Shown here: one piece after another, positions 46,888-58,200 of the stretch | How the letters are laid out: the number at the start of each line of letters is the position of its first letter | How positions within the stretch are numbered: the stretch's first letter is position 1 | NCBI RefSeq assembly: GCF_910592395.1 | Contig: NC_088310.1 | Location: forward strand, 12,717,501-12,781,500 | From: Lineus longissimus | Taxonomy: Eukaryota; Nemertea; Pilidiophora; Heteronemertea; Lineidae | Reading direction: 5' to 3' | Length of the DNA stretch: 64,000 nucleotides | Program-made: the position numbers and the translations under genes | Notes under the pieces: model-generated | Database searches by the model: none | What the model was told of the DNA's origin: nothing | What the model saw: only the letters and a program-made list of their open reading frames with translations

Positions 46888-47441
46888 CCGGTGTAAAAGT
46901 AGAAAGTGTCCCCCCTGGAAAAAGTGTCCGGGCCTATTGTATTCTTACAGATTATAGCATATGGTTCTATAGGCCATGACCGTCAATAACTCGGCGCACA
47001 ATCGAATCCTTTGTTCCCGGACATTTTATCCTAGGACATTTTAAACTTCTACGCCGGTGTAAAAGAAAAAAGTGTCCCCCCTGGAAAAAGTGTCCGGCCC
47101 TATTGTATTCTGCAATATGGTTCTATAGAGACCCTGACAGTCAATAGCTCAGAGATTGAAGCGCATAATCGAATCCTTTGTTCCCGGACATTTTATCCTA
47201 GGACATTTTAAACTTCTACACCGGCCGTTTGTCGGTCTGTTTGTTCCACCACACAACTCCTCCCAGGTGGCTATAGGTCCGGTGTAGAAGTCTAAAATGT
47301 CCTGGGAAACAAAGGATTCTATTATGCACTATATATAATCTCCGAGCTACTGATGGTCATAGCTTCTATAGAACCCCATTGCAGAATACATAGTAGGGCC
47401 GGACACTTTTTCCAGGGGGACATTTTCTACTTTTACACCGG
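46888..47441. repeat. Three copies of a ~165-bp CCGGTGTA inverted-ended repeat
   Basis: Units at 46888-47057 and 47054-47224 are direct and share a CCGG at the junction. A third, 47279-47441, is inverted. Each begins CCGGTGTA(A/G)AAGT and ends ACTTCTAC(A/G)CCGG, so the units have their own inverted ends and look like MITEs inserted into each other or amplified in place. They lie in the non-coding arm of MULE-2. Confidence 0.7.
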
Positions 47442-49411
47442 GCTGTTACACCACAGCAAACTGATTAGTAGCTTTTGTGACGAGGCTATGCCAGGACAAC
47501 CAAGGAGCCATTGTTAAGGCTCAAACTGATGTTGCATTTATAGCTCCGCTGTTTCAGTTGTTCAGTTGTTAACTTGGTAAAAGATCAAGGACAGTGGAGG
47601 TACTGGTATAGGGCAAACCCTGAAGTGGGCAGATTGCGAGTGTTTCACTGTACCTTTCAGTACCACAAGCCCCTTAGCCAAAGGTGATTTTTTTAATAGG
47701 GAGGGAACAGGATCAGCTTCTTAGGCCCTATTAAACTAGGAAACAAAACATTGGACACAGTCCTATAGAAATAAATGTTTATTTCAAAACAATTCAACAA
47801 GTTGGACATGAGATTTTAAGTAGTGTAGTATTCAAAGACAAAGATTACACAAATACTAGTAGTATTAGCAAATGAAAATAATGCAGTCATATTAATCAAT
47901 ATACAGCGCGCCGATGCGGTAATCACCCCCTCACTTTCAGTTCAACTTATATAATTTTTGAGTTCAACTAATAATATTACTCGCGTTGACTGATTAAACA
48001 CAAAAAGGTCTTATCCAGCTAATAAGTGTGAAAGTGTCAGGTCCCTCAACAACATACATGTAAGAGACATTTTCCCTGGTAAATGATACAGGTCCGAACC
48101 AAAAATGCTTAACATGGTGGTTTACACAAACACAACCATACAACAGCAGTAGATTTTGTAAACTAAAATATCAGAATCTATCTTTCATGCTCATAAGCCA
48201 TTTCAGCAGTTAATTTCAGCAGTTTGAATAAACATACATGTACATGTATATTGTAATATGGACATTAATATTTCAACGAACCTTTGAGACTCAGGGAGTC
48301 AGGTTCTCAGTTCCTCTTCTTCTGTGAAGGAGGATCTGATTATGCAAGACTATAAACCTTCAGGCTAAGAGACCGAACACATTATTTTCAGGAACACAAA
48401 AACAAATACAGTAGGTATAACTAATCATCATCAATATGAGCGACACTGAAAGAAATATTTAAAAACTTAAAAACTAAAACAACTGTCACAATTTAATGCA
48501 ACATTAATTCAGATCATAGTACATGTACATGTATAATGAAATTGACTTAGATCAAACGAAACCCAAAACAAAACATTCTGAAGAAGAGAAACCACTCAAT
48601 TTGCATCAAATTAACCATATTTGTTTAAATAGCAACTCGCAACATACCACCTTGACTATGCCATTCATATGAAAATAAATCAATAAAATGTGCTGAATGT
48701 TCCAAAAGGTTAATCAAAATAAACTTGCATTGTTGTATTGCATGCTCATTGCTACAACATCCATCAATAATTATTTGGTAAGATTATTGATTACATACAT
48801 TTTTGAAACATTACATCACTTGTAAGACCATATGAAAATGCGGTTTTACTTAAGTAATCTTAAAATACTAATATAGGATGGTGATGAAAAACTGATGCAT
48901 AATATAACAAACATGTACCCAATAGGCAATACATAAAACTTTGGATTATGAAATTAAATATCCAGATACAACTTACCACCTTGACTCTGTAATTCACAGT
49001 AAAATAAATAAATAAATTTGTGACCAGTTCCAGCAAAACCCAAAAACCCACCAGTAAGCAGAGTGAATACTTTCAACCGATTTGTACGATCGTGGTAGGT
49101 CAAGTTTAGCTGCAGCTCGCCACATCGCAGAACCCTTATGAATGCAGTAAAGGTTTTTGTATTATACCAGTATCCACACAGAAGTACATTGTAACTGTCC
49201 AGAAAGCCCATTGATTGACTAATTCCTTTGAAACAACATTAGACATGTTAAATGTACACTAAATCATAAGACATAACAGTAGGCATTTACCCGAGACATA
49301 AGAACTCTAAATAGCAAAGATATAATCAAATGACTGAATGTCGTCATGGTAGTCAGGTAGTTTGTACATACCAAGTAATGTATGCAGGATGGCTGGTACT
49401 CATGACAATGA
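47442..49411. other. Non-coding arm of MULE-2
   Basis: About 2 kb of AT-rich sequence downstream of the transposase. The short open frames here show no motif. No RNA gene or nested element was recognised beyond the CCGGTGTA repeats to its left. Confidence 0.4.
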
Positions 49412-52400
49412 TTAATACAAGGATTGGAAAAAAGCATCCAATCGTTCCAAATGGTCACTGCTGAGTGTAGGTTTAATACTGTCAGGAATGACAATGTTGT
49501 CAGATGTTACCCTCCCATGTTTAATCACAAGGCATCCCTTCTGGAGATGATAGTACGTATTCTGTGGATTTGGTGTCATCACCAATTCACCAGTATTTGG
49601 ATGGCGGTACTCCCTATATTCCTGGGTTTTCAGAATGACATCACTTGGAGCTGTCCTATCTTCTTCTGTGAAACAACCACGGCAACCATAACATCGTTTT
49701 ATGATACCTGCGATGAAAGTTAGCTCAAATTTCTTGGTCATCTCGTCTGGAATGACCTTTTCAAGATCACTTGGTTTCCCAGCAGCTGCACTTGGCTGGC
49801 GCTTCCTTGTGGCTGGCTTTCTCCCACGAGAGGAGGACATGTCCTTCTGTAACACCTTTGAAAGATTGACGGCTTTACCTTTCTTTCCAACAAATGAAAG
49901 AAATTTGTCCATCACACCCATATCCTGAGCACACCTCAAGCTGTGAGAGCAAAGGCCAAGTGACTTGTAGTTGGCACAGTCACACTCACATCTCCCATTT
50001 GGAAGCTGCGACACAATGTGTGGCTTTCTGGGGTTCGACCTGCTAGGTACGATCCGCATTGTGCTAGTACCAGGGACTACCCCAACAGTCATGTCTACTG
50101 CTTTACTGCACATGTCTTCCAAAATGCCCACTGGTATATTGCCATGATGAATGTTGTAAGTTTTCACTTTCTCGTAATAGATGTTTACGCTGCTTTCTTG
50201 AGCCAGTCCTTCGTTGAGTACTAACTGATCAGTCGATGATGGAATGGGAAAGGGTGCGTTGTGAAATTTTCGTACTGCAGCAATACGGGCAGTTGGACTG
50301 GACGCCATCTTTGCCCAATCCTGTGGTTTGACTTCGTACATGCGGTATTCCGGTTTAAGCTCGTATGGACCTCTATTCAATATGGCTTCCTCCAACCGTT
50401 TCTCCTGTTCATTGACAAACTTTTCCAAATTTACGGCAAAGGAAAATTCATCAATGTTCTTTCCTGTCTCTTCCTTCATGATTTTGTGCACTAGCTCAAC
50501 AGAGTTAGTAGTGTATCTCTCATGGGGAATCCCAGCCATTTCCCGGATGGGAGCTATCAGTGAATCGCACATGTATTCCGAATAGTTTTCAAGAAACCAA
50601 ACATAGAACTGAGCACCTTTCCCATTGCTGCAACTCTCCCACTTAGGCTTCAACTTTTCAATCGATGAGGCAAATGCTGACCTACTAGCAGAATCAATCA
50701 ATCCTACCACTGCCACCTTTCCAAATATATCAGCCAGAAACTGGTCCTTCTCACAAATATGCAGCTCCTCTAGCTTCCTGGTTATGTTCTTTTTGGCATG
50801 GAGCTCGCATCCTACATGGGTGGCGAAAGGAAATTCATCTCGGAAAGCGCCCTTAAGAGCCTCTTCATTATCTGAGCCAAAACTGAGGACATTACCTAGC
50901 CGTGGGTCCAGGATTTTTAATGCACTGGCAAACTGCGCATAAGTTTGCTTTGTTTTCTTTTGGTGGACCATGACTGGACCAATCGTCACAGGCGATTTTA
51001 CACTACCGCGCCGGTTCAGCATTTGATGTTCATACGCTATGACAGTCACATCAAACTTGCCAACACCAAATGTGACATCCACTGCGAAAGGCCGATACTT
51101 CTGTGGATTGCAGCAAAACCGTGCTATATCGTTTAGCTGGCGATCCGAGCACAGAACAGCAATGGGCTGTGGCGCTCCCCGGACACTTCTCAAAAATTTG
51201 TCATTTTCCTTGCATTTTACTTGAAGGGACAGCCAGGGATCATTGTCCTTTCCCTTCGGGCGCATTTTCCTAACTTGTTCATAGGACCTAGGAATTTCCC
51301 CCATGCTATGAGTCTCGGCCAAAGGTGTCGTTACCATATTAAACACCTTTGTGTGTTTAAGATGATTGTCCGACTCCCTAATTTCGTTTTTGACGCTTTC
51401 ACAAGTCCTGAAATAGGGAGTGGTCAACTTTTTGGCGTTACCATGCACTCCTGGAGACACTGCATGCTCCTCATTTGCAAAGCTGTATTGAATGAGAACA
51501 ACACTTTTAAGTTTCCCGTTCGTCGTCATAGAGTCAATCCTTTTCCTCACATCTTTATGCGCATTCAGCTTGAAAAAATCCCTTCTTACAGTTATTTGTT
51601 CCTTTCCATGATCATCCAATTTGAGGTTGTCGTGATTGTTATCTAAGTAACTACCACGGTAGTTGTATCGCTTATTCCCAAGGTTCTTCCACGAACCCAT
51701 ATCGTCACACTTGTAATCCAAATGATTTCGGAGGCGAGACGAATCAACAAGGAATGTTACATTATTTTCAACCAAGATTGGCTGTACCGATGCAACCTTT
51801 TCCAAAGGTGCATCCAAAAGAAGATTGATCAGTTCTTTTTGATTTGGGACATCCTTGCCAAAACAGTAGACCGGAAGGTCTGGATTCCCATGATAGTATG
51901 ATCTCTCTATTGTTGTGCTTGGTTCGTCATTCATGTCGCTGTCAGTGTCATCGCTAATGACTACCACTGATTTTGGAGACCTAAAAGATAAAATCATTGT
52001 GCGTTCAGTTAACGGGAACTACACACAGGCAAAGGTTTCCATGCGTTGATCCATCATAGGGTTGAGCATCAACGTTCCATTCTTGCCCAATATTTGGATA
52101 GGTATCATACCATGGATGGAACCAATGGTTATATGTACCATCAACTGTGGGCCCATCATTGATCCATGGATGGAATCCCTTATAGCATTTTTTGACCTTT
52201 CTTATTTTCCAGAATTGGAAACTGCCTCACAAATTAGTATCTTTGTACTTTGACGCATAGGGTCTATAACAGAACTTCTATCAATGGATAGTCCGTGGGC
52301 CATCAGTGGATCTACCATGGGCTATCATACAATCTACGATGGGATCCCTAAGTAAAACATGATTATGATAGTCATAATATTCAGATATTCATACTCTATA

Positions 52401-54933
52401 ACAAAGCTAAAGACAAAACTTATGTTTTTGCATCATCATTATTTGTTAATCAAAGCAGTCTGTGCCAGTGTCAAGCCAATCAGAGAGTAGTTTCGGAGTT
52501 ATGCCAGATTTGCCAGCCCTTCCGGTCCAAATCATACCTTGTGGTTTGCTGCAATTCATCATCATCACTTTTTTTATCGGGGGTAGATGGTGGGACAGAG
52601 GTTCGGGAACTTAAAAAAAAGAAAGATTTTGATTAAAGTAATGTCAATACTGACACATAAGGTTCACCATTTTCACAAGATGTTTCATGATATGATAATG
52701 ATAAGCATCTGATGAACCTGGTTCACAAAGGAAGTTTCTTTTCCAAACTTGATATTACCATTTCTCTACTTACGGTACCCAGAACTGTACCCAGAACTGT
52801 CCAAGAATATGTCAGTTTCCTAGGCCAAGCTATATACACAATTTCAAAATGATTTAAAAAATAGTATAAAATGTAGGCCAACCCGGGGGGGCCTAATTTC
52901 ATTTAGCTACCTTTACCTTTTATTGACTGGAGGTAAATCAGGGAGGTGGATGTCATCTTCGAGCTCTTGGTTTTCCAGGTTTGGTACAAAACTGAAAAAA
53001 AGAATATAAAGTTGAAGAGTGGATTACGTTGAAACGTGTGTGGGCTTGAAAATGTGGTGAAATCAGAAACTTGATATTCACTTAATACCACTTGAATTTC
53101 ATGGAATTCCCTCAAGTTTTATTAGAGTGATTGCAAAATCATTGTGAAGTTGCAATGTGATGAATTTCAACGGACTGGACTGCATGCACAGGATTACTCC
53201 ACCTGTGATATATCTTTATTACATTTACATGGGTACATGTAGATCATCCTCCTCATCGACTCGTGCAATAATATTTCTGAATCTTATATTCTCTCTTTCC
53301 TTGTTCCTTCGGTTAAATGCCCGCAATTAGGGTATCACTATCAGTGCTGAGACTGCACTTTAGACTGACCGTGACCTACCTGTCATTCTCATTTTCATCT
53401 TTCACTTTGGTTTGGAGCACAAGTTTCCTTTTGCTAAAATAAGAAAAGAACACCCTTTGTAAGACTGCCGGTAGTCGAAACCCATCCCTGCGTCAGTAAC
53501 AAGTATAGTAGAAGCTCTCTTTCAAGGAACTGGAAACCCTTGGGACTGACAAATGCTGCTCTTAATAGAGAGGTCAAATTTAATGGAAACAACCTACTAA
53601 TTTGGGACCAAAACTAGTGTCCTTTTCCCTAAGCTAAATGTACCTTATCTACATCATTCATAGTGTACATGTTAGCCTAAGAAAAAACGATTTCCTGAAA
53701 ATCAGCATAATTTCTTTGGCTTTTGGCTATTTCTTTTCTGTTTTTTTCCCTAGTGGTCTCAAGGGTCTAGGACATTTCCCCCTCGACAAGCTACCACCCC
53801 CCTGACGATTGCCCCCAGGACAATTCCGCCCTTTAACCAATTGCCCTAGGACAATTGGTCATGGACATCACCCCCCCCCCCCCCCCCCCCCAGACAAATG
53901 CCCCCAAGCTTTAGCCAATTGCCAGGGGTAATCGTCCAGGGATTAATCATTCACGGCTGGGGCAACTGTCCTTGGGACATTTGTCAAGGGGCGGGGGGGG
54001 GGGGCAATTACCATTATCAAAGGAAAAGTCACGACTAGGTGGGCCTACTTAGGTCATGTATGATGTACATGATGTAGGCCTAGTCCTAGATCATCCAGCC
54101 CTTTTGAAATTGTATAGGCCTACTTTACCAAACTCGTCCCCAGTGCAGTATACGTACCACCAACACCACTGGCATAGGCTGAATCGCTTTCACAAGAATG
54201 TTGTGAAGCGTTGGCCCAGTGCCAAAAATAAAAACTGCCTTATGTACTGAATAGGGTATAGATAAGATACATTTTAGATAGAAAACACATTTTTTGTCAA
54301 AATACTTGAATTTGGACGTTGATTATCTACGATTTAAGAATAACATGCTCAGGACTACTTGAATCCTTCCGCCAAAACGCGTTGTACGGTCAAAAAATTA
54401 GTATATATCGATGCGCATAGTTTAATGCATAAAGCAGTAGACCAAAAGTAGATCGACGCAGTCTATTCCAGTGGTGTTGGAGGTACGTAAACTCAGCTGG
54501 GGACGAGTTTGCTACTTTACTTTTGATTTGGCAATTTAGGCTAAATTGTACATTATTATGTACAGGCGTCAGTAAATTTGCTCTCTCCTCAGTCTTCTTC
54601 TACCACACATGATGACACGGACTGACACGCATTTTAAAAAGTAGCCATGCCGTGTCCATGTGCCAGCATCTGTACGCCTACATGTATACATGTATATAGG
54701 AAAAGCACGTGCATCCACTACCCGTCATCGACTAAAAAAAACATCCAACAAAAACCACTCTGAGTGCATAGATTGGGCCCGTTATCTCGTTTATATATCG
54801 ACTATTAGGCAAACAATGTCTTTAAGATGATGTCATCATCATTTCCTTACCGATTAGGCTTGCTTTGCCGGTAGAATTCTTGTAGGAATTCCATCGATTT
54901 CTCGGGACTGCTGCCGCTGTCAGACTCCATCAT
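49412..54933 (-). CDS. MULE-2 transposase, five exons, 950 aa, apparently intact
   Basis: Exons by GT-AG and phase: 54933-54851, 53433-53380, 52991-52917, 52609-52538 and 51980-49412, totalling 2,853 nt. The four short N-terminal exons encode acidic, Ser/Pro-rich, poorly conserved sequence. The large exon contains the MULE catalytic core with Asp near residue 396 (VDVTFG), Asp near 465 (FGSDNEEA), Cys-x2-His near 486-489 (CELH) and Glu near 590 (NSVELVHK). A SWIM finger (CDC...CSH) follows near 761-774, then a basic linker and a Cys-rich CYGCRGC segment. It should mobilise the surrounding element and, being intact, may still be active. The small exons are inferred from splice signals and consistent phase 2 joins. 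Confidence 0.8.
53755..54010. repeat. C-run degenerate minisatellite in MULE-2 first intron
   Basis: Units such as CAATTGCCCTAGGACAATT and CCCCCAGGACAATT recur, with a 21-base C run (about 53871-53891) and a long G run (about 53991-54004). It resembles 6154-6346 on the opposite strand. It lies in the intron between exons 1 and 2 of the MULE-2 transposase. Confidence 0.65.
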
Positions 54934-54967
54934 GCTCACGCTGGGTATGAGGAGCGAATGGGATGCC

Positions 54968-55027
54968 GTAAGTGAGGTTAGAGTCGGCGAGTAGGTCGGT
55001 CGGTCGGTCGGCGTTTTTCCGGTTACC
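54968..55027 (-). repeat. MULE-2 right terminal inverted repeat
   Basis: Inverted match to 46626-46690 with about four GGTC units. Its inner edge is about 35 bp upstream of the transposase start codon at 54933, so the terminal repeat probably includes the promoter. Confidence 0.9.
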
Positions 55028-55690
55028 CTCTTTTCTTGAAGAAAATCTTCAGAAGAAATCAAAAGTAACAAGCTTCAGAATGAACCGCTTCAACAATTTC
55101 TTTCTTGGGGCCGCCACTCTTTTTCATCATTCCTCTGATATGATACTGTTTTTTGAACATTTTGAACAGCTGAACTTGAAATTGGAGAGTGTTCAAATTG
55201 ATAATACATCCCCTGAGATTCTGGCCTTGGCACGGGCCCTTGGCATACTTTATTATAAGGTTAGTGGGCCATTTTGGCTCATGCTTCAGGGAGATGTTGA
55301 GTATGTTGACCAGTATCAATATATTCAAGAGATGCTTGCCAAATTCAAGCAGTGGGAAGCAGATTCGACATCTCTCATGTCAAGAGACCAAAATGGTATA
55401 TTTGGTGCTCAGTTCTTCCCTCCTCGGGATGAAGTCTATGAGAGTTTGTTCTCTGACATGCACTCCTCAGAGTCCGACTTGACCAAATCGGCTCTCGAGA
55501 AGTTGATGACTGCATGCATAATGGTCACAGAACGACAACTTGTGGACTTCCTTCCTGGGGGGAGGTACAGTTCACCAGCAACAGAAGAGCAAAGAATTTC
55601 TATGAAACACTGCAAGTTAACTAATCTAGTGAGTGAATGGGAATTCGGAGATCTCATCTTTGGAATGTATAAGCGTAGAAATGCTTCCCT

Positions 55691-55738
55691 TTTTGGCTCA
55701 CCGTAGGGGAGTCTATACAACACCGCAGTGTCCGTCGT

Positions 55739-55772
<34 letters not shown>

Positions 55773-57223
55773 TGTCCGTCGTATCCTAGTTCAAAAACAG
55801 TGGCACGTTTTTTAACCGCTAGGCCTATGAACTTAAAACTTTGTACACATGACCCCCTAGGTCAGATGACCCGTGACACTAAATTTCTGTCCGATCTGAT
55901 TCTCTACTTGGCCACCAGGGGGCCAAATGTGGATATCTAAAAAGTGTGATATCTCGCTTATTAGTGACTTGTTTTCGATAAAACTTTTGTGGTAGGTACT
56001 CATAGCAAGGATACATCATATATCATACGGGTTTTTAATTTGATCTACTTTTCAAGGTCGCAGAGGTCAAATGGCGTGAATTGGCCGTTTGAGTGTAACT
56101 ATGGCACGTTTCTCAATCACCAAAGCTATGAGCTTGAAACTTGGTACATATAACCCCCTATATCAGATAACCTCTGGTGCTGAATTTCAGCCTGATCTGA
56201 TTCTTGACTATGCCACCAGGGGGCCAAAACAGAAAAAGTAAGAAGTGCAATAGTTTGTTTATTAGCAAATTGTTTTTGATGAAATTTTTATGGCAGGGAC
56301 CCCTAGCAAGGTTACCTCAGATGTTGCACGATTTTTCGGATTTGACCTACTTTTTAAGGTTGGAGAGGTCAAATGGCGTAAATTTGCTATTTGAGTGTAA
56401 CTATGGCACGTTTCTCAACCGCAACAGAAATGAACTTGAAACTTTGAACAAATGACCCCCTAGGTCAGTTGACCTTTTACACTGAATTTTGGTTCGGTCT
56501 GATTATTGACTTGGCCACCAGGGGGCCCAAACTCAAAACTCAAAAAGTGTGATTTCTCGCTTATTACTGATTTGTTTTTGATAAAAGTTTCATGGTAGGT
56601 ACTCCCAGCAAGGGTACATCACATATCTTACAGGTTTTTGATTTGACCCACCTTTCAAGTTCACAGAGGTCAAAGTTGAAAACTTTACCGTTCTTGGTAC
56701 GTTTTGTCGTTGTTCAATGTAAAGAGTTTTAATTTTGTGCAATGATGCATCTAAGAAGCCATTATTTGTATGCCAAGTTTCAGCCAGATCGGAATTCAAA
56801 TATGGCCGAAATTGCATGTTTTGTGGGTTTTTCCTCGTATTGTGGCAATCCAAAGGTCGTGAGTTCAAACCCCGGTCAAGGACAGCCAAAAATATTTTTA
56901 TTTTTCATCTTTTCCTTTTTTATTTTCTGAGTTCTATCTTACATTTTCTTCATTTTTTGATTTATTTGGTGCCATAGATTTAATTAGGCGGCCATCTTGG
57001 AAATGGTTTTTTGCCGATTGCTGTAGTGTAACGAGTGATGAAATTGTTATGGTCAGGTGGATGTGTCTACATCACATATCACCCTGGTTTGTTATTTGAC
57101 CTACCTGTCAGGGTCACTGAGGTCAAAGTTAAAAATGTATTCACCATTGTCATACTGTAGCACTTTCTGTAACTGTCTACTAAAAATACTTACGGTGAGC
57201 ACAATGGCCCCTGGCCGTTTCAT
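55691..57223. mobile_element. Satellite-bearing Helentron-like (HINE) element, copy 3
   Basis: Begins TTTTGGCTCACCGTAGGGG, followed by the GTC tract and about five diverged ~300-bp monomers. It ends GGTGAGCACAATGGCCCC then TGGCCGTTTCAT. It interrupts the unassigned transposase: the frame is open to 55690 and again from 57224, with no duplicated bases, and the join falls at a TT. CTCF-like CCACCAGGGGGC occurs at about 55913, 56212 and 56515. Confidence 0.65.
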
Positions 57224-58200
57224 TTACCATTCAAGTCTGCAAATGATAAAGAGAAATTACACAATTTCTCAGTGGCTCACTAGAAAACCACCTGCTGAAC
57301 GTAAAAGGCTGCTGAAATTTGCCCGGTCAAAAAGTTCTACTGTAAAGGGGAAATACAGAAAGGAAGACCCTAGTGAAGACCCTAGCTAGGCTTGAAGAGT
57401 CCCGTAGAAACAAAGAAAAGAAGAAGACTGACAAGTTGGCTGCCCTCCAAAAAATAACAGCAACTGTAATTGCTCATGGGGGTCCTTGTGTGAATGGAGC
57501 TGATGTTCAGAGGGTTATAGCTGGGGGGAAGTCTCAAACTCAGCAGATGAGTATTCTTAAAGATGAGATAAGGTACATAACTAAAGTGCTAGGAAAAAAG
57601 GATGATCGTCTAGTCATGGCGAAGAAATCCTTCCAACGTCTGTATGCTGACTTCATTTCTTATTTGGGACTTGCTCCTTCCACTGGTTCTGGGCAAGACC
57701 AAATCCTTGCTGATGTTGTTCCTCCTCCACCTGCAAGAAAGAGAAAGTATAATGAAATTTGTGATCGTGGTGACTCGGAGTCAGAATCAGAATTGGAACT
57801 GGAAAACTCTGAAGATGAGTTCTTGGAATCAGATTCTGATTCTGTGTCTTTCGCCAAGTCTGATGCAGGTAATGAAAATGAGGAGGTGGAGGAATGGAGT
57901 TATAATTTTTCTTTTTCTAGACAAGGTGTGCCAGTCGCTGTAGCATATGATGAAGGGTTCTTCCTGGGTGAGGTCCTTCAAGTTGAGAGTGAAGATGTTG
58001 CAAAGGTCCAGTTTATGAAGGCTGGATATGGCAACACTTATAAGTGGCCTGTAGTGGAGGATATTGATGAGCATGTAGAGGCAAAGTTCATAATCTATGC
58101 TGATTTCAGTGTAGAAGTGAAGGGGAGATGTTCCATTGTCCCTGATTTGGGGAAAATAGAAAAACAGTTCAGAACCTTTAAGAAGCTGTTCCTTGAGTAA

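Larger units (their letters stand above)
46626..55027 (-). mobile_element. MULE-2: Mutator-like transposon inside the unassigned transposase
   Basis: Inverted ends GGTAACCGGAAAAACGCCGA at 46626 and at 55027 (reverse) followed by GACC tetramer runs. Perfect 9-bp duplication CTCTTTTCT at 46617-46625 and 55028-55036, the hallmark length for MULEs. Removing the element with one copy joins the surrounding frame exactly. It encodes one spliced transposase on the minus strand. The half left of the transposase (46690-49411) is non-coding and holds a small repeat cluster. Confidence 0.9.
43573..58200 (+). pseudogene. Transposase of the unassigned element, ~1,310 codons, interrupted twice and frameshifted
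   Basis: Exon 1 is 43573-43675 (from the MRNAHF methionine), with a GT-AG intron 43676-44422. Exon 2 starts at 44423 with a GKGKGRPPKLP AT-hook-like motif. Then come a helical domain, an acidic linker, about 200 residues of coiled coil (45280-45780) and an RNase-H-like core: Asp in DLHSDGTS (~46057), Asp in VMSDRCSVNK (~46288), and CNAH (~46387). MULE-2 interrupts at 46625. The frame resumes at 55037 (MNRFNNFF, ARALGILYY, LPGGRYSS) and is interrupted again at 55690. It resumes at 57224 (WLTRKPPAERKRLLKFAR), changes frame near 57370-57390 beside a duplicated GAAGACCCTAG, and runs to 58200 with an acidic stretch and an SH3/Tudor-like end. Similar proteins are abundant in fish and cnidarians, but I know no superfamily name. 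Confidence 0.65.

Noticed and set aside
51981-51997. Methionine at 51997 as the start of the MULE-2 transposase
   Set aside because: A pyrimidine tract and AG end at 51981, and upstream mini-exons join in phase, so the methionine lies in an intron.
52040-52345. Several ATCCATGG/CCATGGAT-like palindromic phrases in a MULE-2 intron
   Set aside because: Probably a decayed minisatellite, but units and period could not be defined well enough to annotate.
54972-55036. N-terminal part of a plus-strand frame through the MULE-2 end
   Set aside because: Those codons are translation of the inverted repeat; the real coding sequence begins after the 9-bp duplication.
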